Assembly: GCA_946482115.1 (NCBI GenBank)
Contig: CAMLQP010000153.1
Span: 1-7,127, forward strand
Reading direction: 5' to 3'
DNA from: an uncultured Comamonadaceae bacterium
GTDB lineage: Bacteria > Pseudomonadota > Gammaproteobacteria > Burkholderiales > Burkholderiaceae
DNA length: 7,127 nucleotides
Numbering within the stretch: position 1 is the stretch's first letter; the number at the start of each line of letters is the position of its first letter. Shown here piece after piece: positions 1 to 5,165 of the stretch. Position numbers and translations under genes: made by a program. Below the pieces are notes generated by a model, which was given only the letters and a program-made list of their open reading frames with translations, did not search any database and was not told where the DNA came from.

Positions 1-765
1 ATGCAGCGCGACTACTGGTACAGCTCGGTGCGTGCGCCGCAGGACCTGGCCACGCCCGAGGCCGTGGGCCGCTACGCCGCCGAGCGCGCGCTCTCGCGCC
101 TGAACGCCCGCAAGATCCCGACCACCGAATGCCCGGTGCTGTTTGAGTCGCCACTGGCCGCCGGTCTGCTGGGCGCCTACGTGCAGGCCACCAGCGGCGG
201 CGCGCTCTACCGCAAGACCACCTTTCTGAACGACAGCCTGGGCCGGCAGGTGCTCAGCAGCCACATCGACGTACTGGAAGACCCGCACACCCCGCGCGGC
301 AAGGGCAGCGCGCCATTCGATGACGAGGGCGTGCGCACCACGGCCCGGCGCGTGGTGGATGGCGGCGTGACGCAGGGCTATTTCCTGAGCACCTACTCGG
401 CACGCAAGCTGGGGCTGCGCACCACCGGCAACGCCGGCGGTTCGCACAACCTCGTGCTGAGCAGCCGCCTGACGAAGCCGGGCGATGACCTCGACGCCAT
501 GCTGAAGAAGCTGGGCCGCGGCCTGTTCGTGACCGAGCTCATGGGCCAGGGCGTGAACTACGTGACCGGCGACTACTCGCGCGGCGCGGCCGGCTTCTGG
601 GTGGAAAACGGGCGCATCGCCTACCCGGTGGAGGAAATCACCATCGCCGGCAACATGAAAGACATGTTCCAGCAGATCGTGGCCGTGGGAGCGGACACCT
701 ACACCTATGGCTCGAAAACGGTGGGTTCAATACTCATTGAACGCATGAAAGTGGCCGGGAACTGA
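1..765 (+). CDS. pmbA: Metalloprotease PmbA (TldE), C-terminal part, cut by window edge
   Basis: This is the C-terminal 254 residues of PmbA, the partner of TldD in a heteromeric cytoplasmic metalloprotease that in E. coli matures microcin B17 and degrades CcdA. The family is about 450 residues, so roughly the first 195 lie to the left. The ATG at base 1 is almost certainly an internal methionine (MQRDYWYS), because E. coli PmbA has MQRDYAY at the matching place. Family signatures seen: YRKTTFLNDSLG (residues 70-81), PFDDEGVRT (104-112), YSARKLGLRTTGNAGG (132-147), and VTELMGQGV...TGDYSRGAAGFWVENG running into EITIAGNMKDM near the C-terminus. In this family the HExxH zinc motif belongs to TldD, and PmbA lacks it. 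The TGA stop overlaps the ATG of the next gene (TGATG). The remaining uncertainty is only how far the gene extends leftward. Confidence 0.96.
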   Translation: MQRDYWYSSVRAPQDLATPEAVGRYAAERALSRLNARKIPTTECPVLFESPLAAGLLGAYVQATSGGALYRKTTFLNDSLGRQVLSSHIDVLEDPHTPRGKGSAPFDDEGVRTTARRVVDGGVTQGYFLSTYSARKLGLRTTGNAGGSHNLVLSSRLTKPGDDLDAMLKKLGRGLFVTELMGQGVNYVTGDYSRGAAGFWVENGRIAYPVEEITIAGNMKDMFQQIVAVGADTYTYGSKTVGSILIERMKVAGN

Positions 766-1655
766 TGTTCCCTCCCGAGTCGCTGGCGCTCGGGGCGGCG
801 GCCTGCTGGGCCACGGCCAGCCTGTTCTCGGCGTCGGCTTCGGCGCAGATGGGTGCCGTCGCGTTCTCGCGCTGGCGCATGGGTTTCGCGTCGGTCATCC
901 TCTGGGCCCTGGCGCTGGCCAGCGGCGGCTGGCGCGGCCTGGGTGGCGAGGCGCTGGGCCTGCTGGCGCTGTCGGGGCTGATCGGCATCTTCATCGGCGA
1001 CACCGCGCTGTTCGCCTGCATGAACCGGCTGGGCCCGCGCCGCTCGGGCGTGCTGTTCGCCACCCATGCGCTGTTCTCGGCCGTTTTCGCGTGGGTGTTC
1101 CTGGGCGAGTCGCAGACCGGCTGGACGCTGCTGGGCTGCGGCCTGCTGGTGTCCGGGGTGATGATGGCCATCGCGCTCGGGCGGCGCGGCGACGAATTCC
1201 ACCACTGGGAGCAGACCCGGGGGCGGCTGGCCGTGGGCGTGGCGCTGGGGCTGCTGGCAGCACTGTGCCAGTCGGTCGCCACGCTGATGCTCAAGCCGCT
1301 CATGGCCGGCGGCGTGGACGCGGTGGCGGCCTCGGCGGTGCGCATGACGGCGGCCTTCGCCTTGAACGGCGGGTTGCTGGTGGTGGGCCTGCCGCTGGCC
1401 CGCGTGCGCGGGCCGCTGCGGGGCAGTGACGTGCTCAACACCTTCTTCAGCGCCGCCGTGGCCATGGCGCTGGGCATGACGCTGATCCTGCAGGCCATGC
1501 GCGAGGGCGATGCGGGCCTGGTGGCCGTGCTGTCGTCGGTGTCGCCGGTGCTGCTGCTGCCGCTGCTGTGGCTGGTCTACCGGCGCCGGCCGGCCGCCGG
1601 GGCCTGGCTGGGCGCGGGTCTGGCGGTGGCGGGCACCGCCCTGATCCTGAGCTGA
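765..1655 (+). CDS. EamA-family (drug/metabolite transporter superfamily) membrane permease
   Basis: A 296-residue, strongly hydrophobic protein made of two tandem EamA repeats, about residues 5-138 and 155-295, joined by a short charged linker (residues 139-154, containing RRGDEFHHWEQ). About ten membrane helices fit the hydrophobic runs. The first repeat ends with the typical pattern of a Pro/Ala-rich helix, then FLGES, then a Gly-rich last helix (residues 112-138). The second repeat ends with SSVSPVLLLPLLWLVYRRR and a final Gly/Ala helix. It probably exports or takes up small metabolites across the inner membrane, but the substrate cannot be read from sequence. The start is set by the one-base TGATG overlap with pmbA. 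A weak GGGA lies about 5 bases before the ATG, so translational coupling to pmbA is likely. Its stop abuts that of the convergent yqeY with no terminator between. Confidence 0.9.
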   Translation: MFPPESLALGAAACWATASLFSASASAQMGAVAFSRWRMGFASVILWALALASGGWRGLGGEALGLLALSGLIGIFIGDTALFACMNRLGPRRSGVLFATHALFSAVFAWVFLGESQTGWTLLGCGLLVSGVMMAIALGRRGDEFHHWEQTRGRLAVGVALGLLAALCQSVATLMLKPLMAGGVDAVAASAVRMTAAFALNGGLLVVGLPLARVRGPLRGSDVLNTFFSAAVAMALGMTLILQAMREGDAGLVAVLSSVSPVLLLPLLWLVYRRRPAAGAWLGAGLAVAGTALILS

Positions 1656-2117
1656 TCAGTTGGAAAGTGCGGCCTTCACGGCGGCGCTGACCTGGCCCAT
1701 GTCGGCCTTGCCGGCCAGGCGGGTCTTGACCGCGCCCATGACCTTGCCCATGTCGCCCGGGCCCACCTTTTTGCCCAGTTCTTCGCCCAGCTCGGCCACG
1801 ATGGCCTTGACTTCGGCCGCCACCTCGTCGGCCGACAGGCGCGCGGGCAGGTAGGCCTGGAGGATGGTCATTTCGGCGCTTTCCTGGTCCACCAGGTCCT
1901 GGCGACCGGCTTTCAGGAAGGCGTCGATGGAGTCCTTGCGCTGCTTGACCAGCTTGTCCACCACGGCGATGACGGCGGCGTCGTCCAGTTCGATGCGCTC
2001 ATCGACCTCCTTCTGCTTCACGGCCGCCTGCAGCAGGCGGATGGTGTCGCGGCGGGCGTTGTCCTTGGCCAGCATGGCGGCCTTGATGTCCTGGGCGATC
2101 TGTTCTTTGAGCGTCAT
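1656..2117 (-). CDS. yqeY: GatB/YqeY-domain protein
   Basis: A 153-residue, helix-rich cytoplasmic protein of the YqeY family. It is related to the C-terminal tRNA-binding tail domain of the GatB amidotransferase subunit. A role in tRNA-dependent amidation is suggested by that homology but its cellular function is not established. Visible features are the family start (MTLKEQIAQDIKAAMLAKD, residues 1-19), RRDTIRLLQAAVKQKEVDER (22-41), the LPARLS linker near residue 90, and the closing pattern GKVMGAVKTRLAGKADMGQV (124-143). The frame stays open upstream to 2309, but that extension is low-complexity Pro/Arg sequence, crosses the terminator and overlaps rpsU in another frame. The ATG at 2117 has a strong Shine-Dalgarno and gives the normal family length. 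It follows rpsU, as in many proteobacterial rpsU-yqeY-dnaG clusters, but dnaG is absent here and a convergent transporter gene sits behind it. Confidence 0.94.
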   Translation of the reverse strand: MTLKEQIAQDIKAAMLAKDNARRDTIRLLQAAVKQKEVDERIELDDAAVIAVVDKLVKQRKDSIDAFLKAGRQDLVDQESAEMTILQAYLPARLSADEVAAEVKAIVAELGEELGKKVGPGDMGKVMGAVKTRLAGKADMGQVSAAVKAALSN

Positions 2118-2123
2118 GGTGAA

Positions 2124-2129
2124 TCCTCC
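2124..2129 (-). promoter_or_regulatory. Strong ribosome binding site of yqeY
   Basis: Reading the minus strand, GGAGGA lies 6 bases before the yqeY ATG (2117-2115). This settles the start of yqeY against the longer open frame. It is the only clear Shine-Dalgarno among the minus-strand starts in this window. It begins only about 6 bases after the U-tract of the rpsU terminator. Confidence 0.85.
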
Positions 2130-2135
2130 GTGGTG

Positions 2136-2172
2136 AAAAAGAAAAAGCCCGCGAGAGCGTCCTCTGGCGGGC
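2136..2172 (-). terminator. Rho-independent terminator after rpsU
   Basis: On the minus strand the sequence reads GCCCGC, C, AGAG, a 4-base loop (GACG), CTCT, C, GCGGGC, followed by TTTTTCTTTTT. This is a 10-bp stem with a single C-C mismatch, a tetraloop and an 11-base U-rich tail with one C: a textbook intrinsic terminator for rpsU transcripts. The stem occupies 2147-2172 and the U-tract 2146-2136. It lies between rpsU and yqeY, so any yqeY message made from the rpsU promoter must read through it. On the plus strand the same stem is preceded by A-runs and lacks a U-tail, so it is not a terminator for the transporter transcript. Confidence 0.9.
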
Positions 2173-2193
2173 CTGGGTGCGCGACCGGGAAGC

Positions 2194-2406
2194 TCAGTAC
2201 AGCTTCTTGGGCAGCTGCATGCTGCGCACGCGCTTGTAGTGGCGCTTGACGGCGGCGGCCTTCTTGCGCTTGCGCTCGGCGGTGGGCTTCTCGTAGAACT
2301 CGCGGGCACGCAGGTCGGTCAGCAGGCCCAGTTTCTCGATGGTGCGCTTGAAGCGGCGCAGGGCCACGTCGAACGGCTCGTTGTCTTTAACGCGGATGGT
2401 GGTCAT
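2194..2406 (-). CDS. rpsU: 30S ribosomal protein S21 (bS21)
   Basis: A 70-residue, highly basic protein that matches proteobacterial bS21 end to end. Visible features are the N-terminal [20 protein letters not shown] (1-20), the central [17 protein letters not shown] (35-51), and the Arg/Lys-rich tail ending [10 protein letters not shown]. bS21 binds the 30S platform near the 3' end of 16S rRNA, close to the Shine-Dalgarno/anti-Shine-Dalgarno helix, and affects initiation. The length is exactly that of the family, so the ATG at 2406 is secure. Upstream there is only a weak GGAAA (2421-2417), with 10 bases to the ATG. The gene has its own sigma-70 promoter inside the end of the preceding flavoprotein gene, a leader of about 100 nt with potential structure, and its own terminator. 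Confidence 0.98.
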   Translation of the reverse strand: MTTIRVKDNEPFDVALRRFKRTIEKLGLLTDLRAREFYEKPTAERKRKKAAAVKRHYKRVRSMQLPKKLY

Positions 2407-2415
2407 TAGCTAATG
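2404..2415. repeat. 12-bp perfect palindrome over the rpsU start codon
   Basis: CATTAGCTAATG is identical on both strands and includes the rpsU ATG (2406-2404). It is markedly AT-rich for this GC-rich window. A perfect 12-bp palindrome is expected about once or twice by chance in a window this size, so function is uncertain. It could be a dyad for a DNA-binding protein or simply a coincidence of position. Confidence 0.35.
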
Positions 2416-2426
2416 GTTTCCGAAAT

Positions 2427-2453
2427 GTGCGCCGGGTAGATCAAGTCCGGCAC
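2427..2453 (-). promoter_or_regulatory. Possible hairpin in the rpsU leader
   Basis: On the minus strand GTGC-CGG (2453-2447) can pair with CCG-GC-GCAC (2435-2427), giving seven base pairs with a 2-base bulge and an 11-base loop. It ends a few bases before the weak GGAAA and 20 bases before the ATG. It could influence translation of rpsU, but it is short and drawn by eye. Confidence 0.35.
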
Positions 2454-2461
2454 GGTGAATT

Positions 2462-2499
2462 CCCGTCTGAAAAATGTACGTGGCCGACGGGCAAGGCCA
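2462..2499 (-). promoter_or_regulatory. Candidate H-type pseudoknot in the rpsU leader
   Basis: On the minus strand TGGCC (2499-2495) pairs with GGCCA (2485-2481). The 9-base loop between them is TTG-CCCGTC. Its CCCGTC (2491-2486) is a perfect complement of the downstream GACGGG (2467-2462). With no base between stem 2 and the 3' strand of stem 1, and a 13-base A/U-rich third loop (2480-2468), the geometry is that of an H-type pseudoknot with coaxial stems. Pseudoknots are known in some ribosomal-protein leaders, such as those of S15 and the alpha operon. Here the fold is inferred only from complementarity. Confidence 0.4.
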
Positions 2500-2511
2500 G
2501 AAAAGCCTGAA

Positions 2512-2539
2512 ATTATAGCGTTTTTGCGCGCTCTGCCAA
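2512..2539 (-). promoter_or_regulatory. Sigma-70 promoter of rpsU
   Basis: On the minus strand, TTGGCA (2539-2534, 5 of 6 to the -35 consensus) is followed after 16 bases by a perfect TATAAT (2517-2512). Transcription should start near 2508-2504, giving a leader of about 100 nt before the rpsU ATG. The -35 box lies in the last codons of the preceding flavoprotein gene, and its TAA stop is contained in the TATAAT. It is the best promoter match I see in the window, as expected for a ribosomal-protein gene. Confidence 0.85.
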
Positions 2540-3733
2540 GGCCAGGGCACAAGCGTGCGCGCTGGCCCAGGCCCACTGGAAGTTGTAGCCGCCCAGCCAG
2601 CCGGTCACATCCACCACTTCACCGATGAAATGCAGCCCCGGCTGGGCGGATTCCATCGTCTGGGACGACAGGGCGCGGGTGTCCACGCCGCCGGCGGTGA
2701 CCTCGGCCTTGCGGTAGCCCTCGGTTCCGGTGGGCACCAGCTCCCAGCGATGCAGGCTGTCGGCCAGCCGGGCCAGCGCCTTGTCGGGCACCTCGGGCAG
2801 CGGGCGCTGCCACAGCGGGTCGCGTGCGGCCCAGGTGTCGGCCAGGCGGGCCGGGAAGAAGGTGGCCAGCTCGTTGGCCAGCAGGCGGCGGCTGCGGGCC
2901 TTGAGTTCGGCCAGCGCCAGGTCCAGCCGCTGCCCGGGCAGCAGGTCCAGCCGCAGCGGCTGGCCCTCGTGCCAGTAGCTGGAAATCTGCAGGATGGCCG
3001 GGCCGGAGAGGCCGCGGTGGGTGAACAGCAGGTCTTCGTCGAAGGCCATGCGGGTCTTCTTTTCCCCTGTCTCGACCCTGACCGGCAGCGACAGGCCGGC
3101 CAGATCGGCGAACGGGGCCCAGGCGGTCTCGTCGAAGGTCAGCGGCACCAGCGCCGGCCGGGTGGACACCAGCGGCAGGCCAAACTGGCGCGCCAGGCGC
3201 AATCCCCAGTCGGTGGCGCCGATCTTGGGGATGGACAGGCCGCCGGTGGCCACCACCAGCGCGGGCGCCGAAACCAGGCCCTGGTCGGTGCCCAGGGTGT
3301 AGCCGTCGGCGCCGAAGGCCACCTCGCGCACGCCGCAGGGCTGCCAGCGGGTCACGCCGCCGGCGTCGCACTCGCGCAGCAGCACGTCGATCAGGTCCTG
3401 GGCCGAGCGGTCGCAGAACAGCTGGCCCTTGTGCTTTTCGTGGAAAGGCACGCCATGGCGGGTGAGCAGGGCGCAGAAGTCGGCGGGTGTGTAGCGCGAC
3501 AGCGCCGAGCGGCAGAAGTGGGGGTTGTCGCCGATGAAGTGCCTGTGCGGCGCGCGCGGGTCGAGGTCGCGGTTGGTGAAGTTGGCGCGGCCGCCGCCCG
3601 AGATGCGGATCTTCTCGGCGACCTTGGGCGCGTGGTCGACCAGCAGCACCTTGAGGCCTCGCTGGCCGGCCACCCCGGCACAGAACAGGCCGGCGGCGCC
3701 GGCACCCACCACCACCACGTCGAATCGGGACAT
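2513..3733 (-). CDS. BaiN/HI0933-family NAD(P)/FAD-dependent oxidoreductase (YhiN-like)
   Basis: A 406-residue flavoprotein of the HI0933/YhiN/BaiN family. The N-terminal Rossmann FAD-binding fold has DVVVVGAGAAGL (residues 5-16) and the family hallmark RISGGGRANFTN (43-54). The middle holds VVATGG and a large insert domain. The C-terminus carries VTAGGV (345-350) and the second FAD-contact block HFIGEVVDVTG (368-378), then GGYNFQWAW (381-389). The name BaiN comes from a gut bacterial bile-acid oxidoreductase, but most family members, including this one, have no assigned substrate and bile-acid chemistry should not be assumed. There is no Shine-Dalgarno before the ATG, only a C-run. It follows the PilJ-N/MCP-like gene by 16 bases and may be translated from the same message. 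Its last codons hold the rpsU promoter. Confidence 0.93.
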   Translation of the reverse strand: MSRFDVVVVGAGAAGLFCAGVAGQRGLKVLLVDHAPKVAEKIRISGGGRANFTNRDLDPRAPHRHFIGDNPHFCRSALSRYTPADFCALLTRHGVPFHEKHKGQLFCDRSAQDLIDVLLRECDAGGVTRWQPCGVREVAFGADGYTLGTDQGLVSAPALVVATGGLSIPKIGATDWGLRLARQFGLPLVSTRPALVPLTFDETAWAPFADLAGLSLPVRVETGEKKTRMAFDEDLLFTHRGLSGPAILQISSYWHEGQPLRLDLLPGQRLDLALAELKARSRRLLANELATFFPARLADTWAARDPLWQRPLPEVPDKALARLADSLHRWELVPTGTEGYRKAEVTAGGVDTRALSSQTMESAQPGLHFIGEVVDVTGWLGGYNFQWAWASAHACALALAERAKTL

Positions 3734-3749
3734 GGGGGGCGAGTCTAGC

Positions 3750-4364
3750 CTAGCGGGTGGCCAGCACCAGCCCTTTCCTGGCCAGGGTGTCCACCTCGGT
3801 GCTGATGCTGGAGAGCGTGCTGGCCACCACGGCGAATTCCCGGCCCACGCTGCCGGCGCGCGCGGCGATCACCTGGGCGTTGAAGGACACCACCTTGGCC
3901 TCGCGCGCGACGGCCTGGATGTCGCCGACGATGCCGCGCAGCTCCTTCATCAGCTTCGCTTCCTTGCGCGAGCCGATCTGGTCGAAGACCGTGGTGGCGG
4001 CGTTGAGCGCGGCCAGCACCTCGTCCGCATGCTCCACCAGCCAGGCCAGCGCGTGGCTGGCGCCGGCGTCGCCAGCCAGCGCGGACCGGGCGTGGGAGAT
4101 GAAGCTGCCCACCAGGCGGTGCACGCCGCGCGTGCCGTGGTAGACCTCGCGCAGCGGGGCCGCGTCGTCGGGCGGCAGGTGCTGGGGGGTGGCTTCCAGC
4201 CGGGCCTGGCTGTCGGCGAACAGCGCGAGCGTCTGCTGCGCGGCCTGGACCATGCCGTCGCGACCCTGCGCGGCCAGCAGGATCTGCAGCGTCAGCCGCT
4301 GCGACAGCATGCGCTGGCGGGCGGCGAGGTTGACGAGGGAAATGTCGTTGGCGGGTGCGGTCAT
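3750..4364 (-). CDS. Small soluble PilJ/NarX-type N-terminal domain protein with MCP hairpin-like C-terminus
   Basis: A 204-residue helical protein with no signal peptide or membrane segment, so probably cytoplasmic. Residues 11-24 (VNLAARQRMLSQRL) match the opening helix of the PilJ-type N-terminal domain, the one that in NarX/NarQ is the nitrate-binding P-box (INxAGSLRMQSYRL). Arg18 aligns with the nitrate-contacting Arg of NarX/NarQ. Residues 143-183 resemble the chemoreceptor hairpin tip: NAQVIAARAGSVGREFAVVA (162-181) against Tsr [20 protein letters not shown]. Tsr F373, E385 and E391 become R154, I166 and S172, while N381, R388 and R394 are kept. HAMP and long methylation helices are absent. 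The gene starts 12 bases after the cobA stop, in the same frame, without a Shine-Dalgarno, so coupling is likely. Its place in a nitrate-assimilation operon suggests a nitrate/nitrite-related signalling role, which is inference. Homologues would normally be labelled as type IV pili methyl-accepting chemotaxis transducer N-terminal domain proteins. Confidence 0.8.
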   Translation of the reverse strand: MTAPANDISLVNLAARQRMLSQRLTLQILLAAQGRDGMVQAAQQTLALFADSQARLEATPQHLPPDDAAPLREVYHGTRGVHRLVGSFISHARSALAGDAGASHALAWLVEHADEVLAALNAATTVFDQIGSRKEAKLMKELRGIVGDIQAVAREAKVVSFNAQVIAARAGSVGREFAVVASTLSSISTEVDTLARKGLVLATR

Positions 4365-4376
4365 GGGTGGGGGTGT

Positions 4377-5165
4377 TCAGGCTGCCTGCTGCAGCACTGC
4401 AACCCCCGTGCCAGCCTGGGCCATCTGTGCCAGGCCCTGCAGCACGTCGCCCACCACGATGACGGACGGGCTGCCCAGCCGCTGGTCGTGCAGCGTGCCG
4501 GCCAGCGTGCCCAGCGTGCATACCGCGTGGCGCTGTTGCGGCAGGCTGGCATGCTGCACCACGGCCACCGGCGTGGCGGCGTCCAGGCCCTGCAGCAAGC
4601 CATCCTGGATGGACTGCGCGCCGCTCACGCCCATGTAGATCACGAGCGTGAGCCTGGCCTGGCGCGCGGTGGCGGCCAGCGCGGCCCAGTCGGTGCCGGC
4701 GTCGCCGGGCTTGGCGTGGCCGGTGACTAAGACGACGCCATGCGCATGGTCGCGGTGGGTCAGCGGCACGCCCAGCGAGGTGACGGCGGCCAGGCCGGCG
4801 GTGATGCCGTTGACCACCTCCACGCGCAGGCCCTGGGCCTGCAGATGTTCCACCTCCTCGCCGCCGCGCCCGAAGATGAACGGGTCGCCGCCCTTGAGGC
4901 GCACCACGGTCTCGCCCTCACGCGCGGCCATGACCATGAGCTTTTCGATGAAGGCCTGCGGCGTGCTCTGGCAGCCGCCGCGCTTGCCCACGTGCACGAT
5001 GCGCGCCGCCGGGCTGGCGTGTTCCAGCACGGCGTCGTTGACGAGGTCGTCCACCAGCAGCACGGTGGCGCGCCGGATCGCCTTCACGGCCTTGAGCGTG
5101 AGCAGTTCCGGGTCGCCGGGGCCGGCGCCGACCAGGGTGACGGTGGGGGTGAGCGTGGGGTTCAT
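4377..5165 (-). CDS. cobA: Uroporphyrinogen-III C-methyltransferase (SUMT)
   Basis: A 262-residue SAM-dependent enzyme that methylates uroporphyrinogen III at C2 and C7 to give precorrin-2, the branch point to siroheme and cobalamin. Both family signatures are intact: VGAGPGDPELLTLKA (12-26) and RLKGGDPFIFGRGGEE (89-104). Also seen are KRGG (61-64), VTGH (147-150), YMGV (177-180) and SPSVIVVGDV (232-241). It is the stand-alone SUMT form; the precorrin-2 dehydrogenase/ferrochelatase part of CysG is absent and must be supplied elsewhere. The ATG overlaps the ybiB stop (ATGA), so the two are translationally coupled. Downstream of nitrate reductase its job is most likely siroheme for assimilatory nitrite reductase. 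Distinction between cobA and nirE or cysG-A naming rests on context only. Confidence 0.95.
   Translation of the reverse strand: MNPTLTPTVTLVGAGPGDPELLTLKAVKAIRRATVLLVDDLVNDAVLEHASPAARIVHVGKRGGCQSTPQAFIEKLMVMAAREGETVVRLKGGDPFIFGRGGEEVEHLQAQGLRVEVVNGITAGLAAVTSLGVPLTHRDHAHGVVLVTGHAKPGDAGTDWAALAATARQARLTLVIYMGVSGAQSIQDGLLQGLDAATPVAVVQHASLPQQRHAVCTLGTLAGTLHDQRLGSPSVIVVGDVLQGLAQMAQAGTGVAVLQQAA

Noticed and set aside
734..1498. Minus-strand open frame opposite the transporter gene
   Set aside because: The plus strand holds a transporter with two clear EamA repeats and a coupled start; the antisense product is Ser/Ala/Pro-rich with no motif.
2147..2172. Bidirectional terminator also serving the transporter transcript
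   Set aside because: On the plus strand the stem is not followed by a T-run, and it lies about 490 bases past the transporter stop, beyond all of yqeY.
2118..2309. N-terminal extension of yqeY to an ATG at 2309
   Set aside because: It would cross a strong terminator and overlap rpsU out of frame; the ATG at 2117 has an ideal Shine-Dalgarno and gives the family length.
2555..3748. Long plus-strand open frame (397 codons) opposite the flavoprotein gene
   Set aside because: It is the mirror of a real gene with clear FAD motifs; the product is low-complexity Gly/Gln/His/Ala sequence typical of antisense frames in GC-rich DNA, with no family motif.
3750..4364. Full chemoreceptor or type IV pilus PilJ receptor
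   Set aside because: At 204 residues with no membrane segment, HAMP or methylation helices it cannot be a normal receptor; no pil or che genes are nearby.
3525..4730. Long plus-strand open frame (401 codons) across the flavoprotein, PilJ-N/MCP-like and cobA genes
   Set aside because: It spans three recognisable minus-strand genes and their junctions and has biased, motif-free composition.
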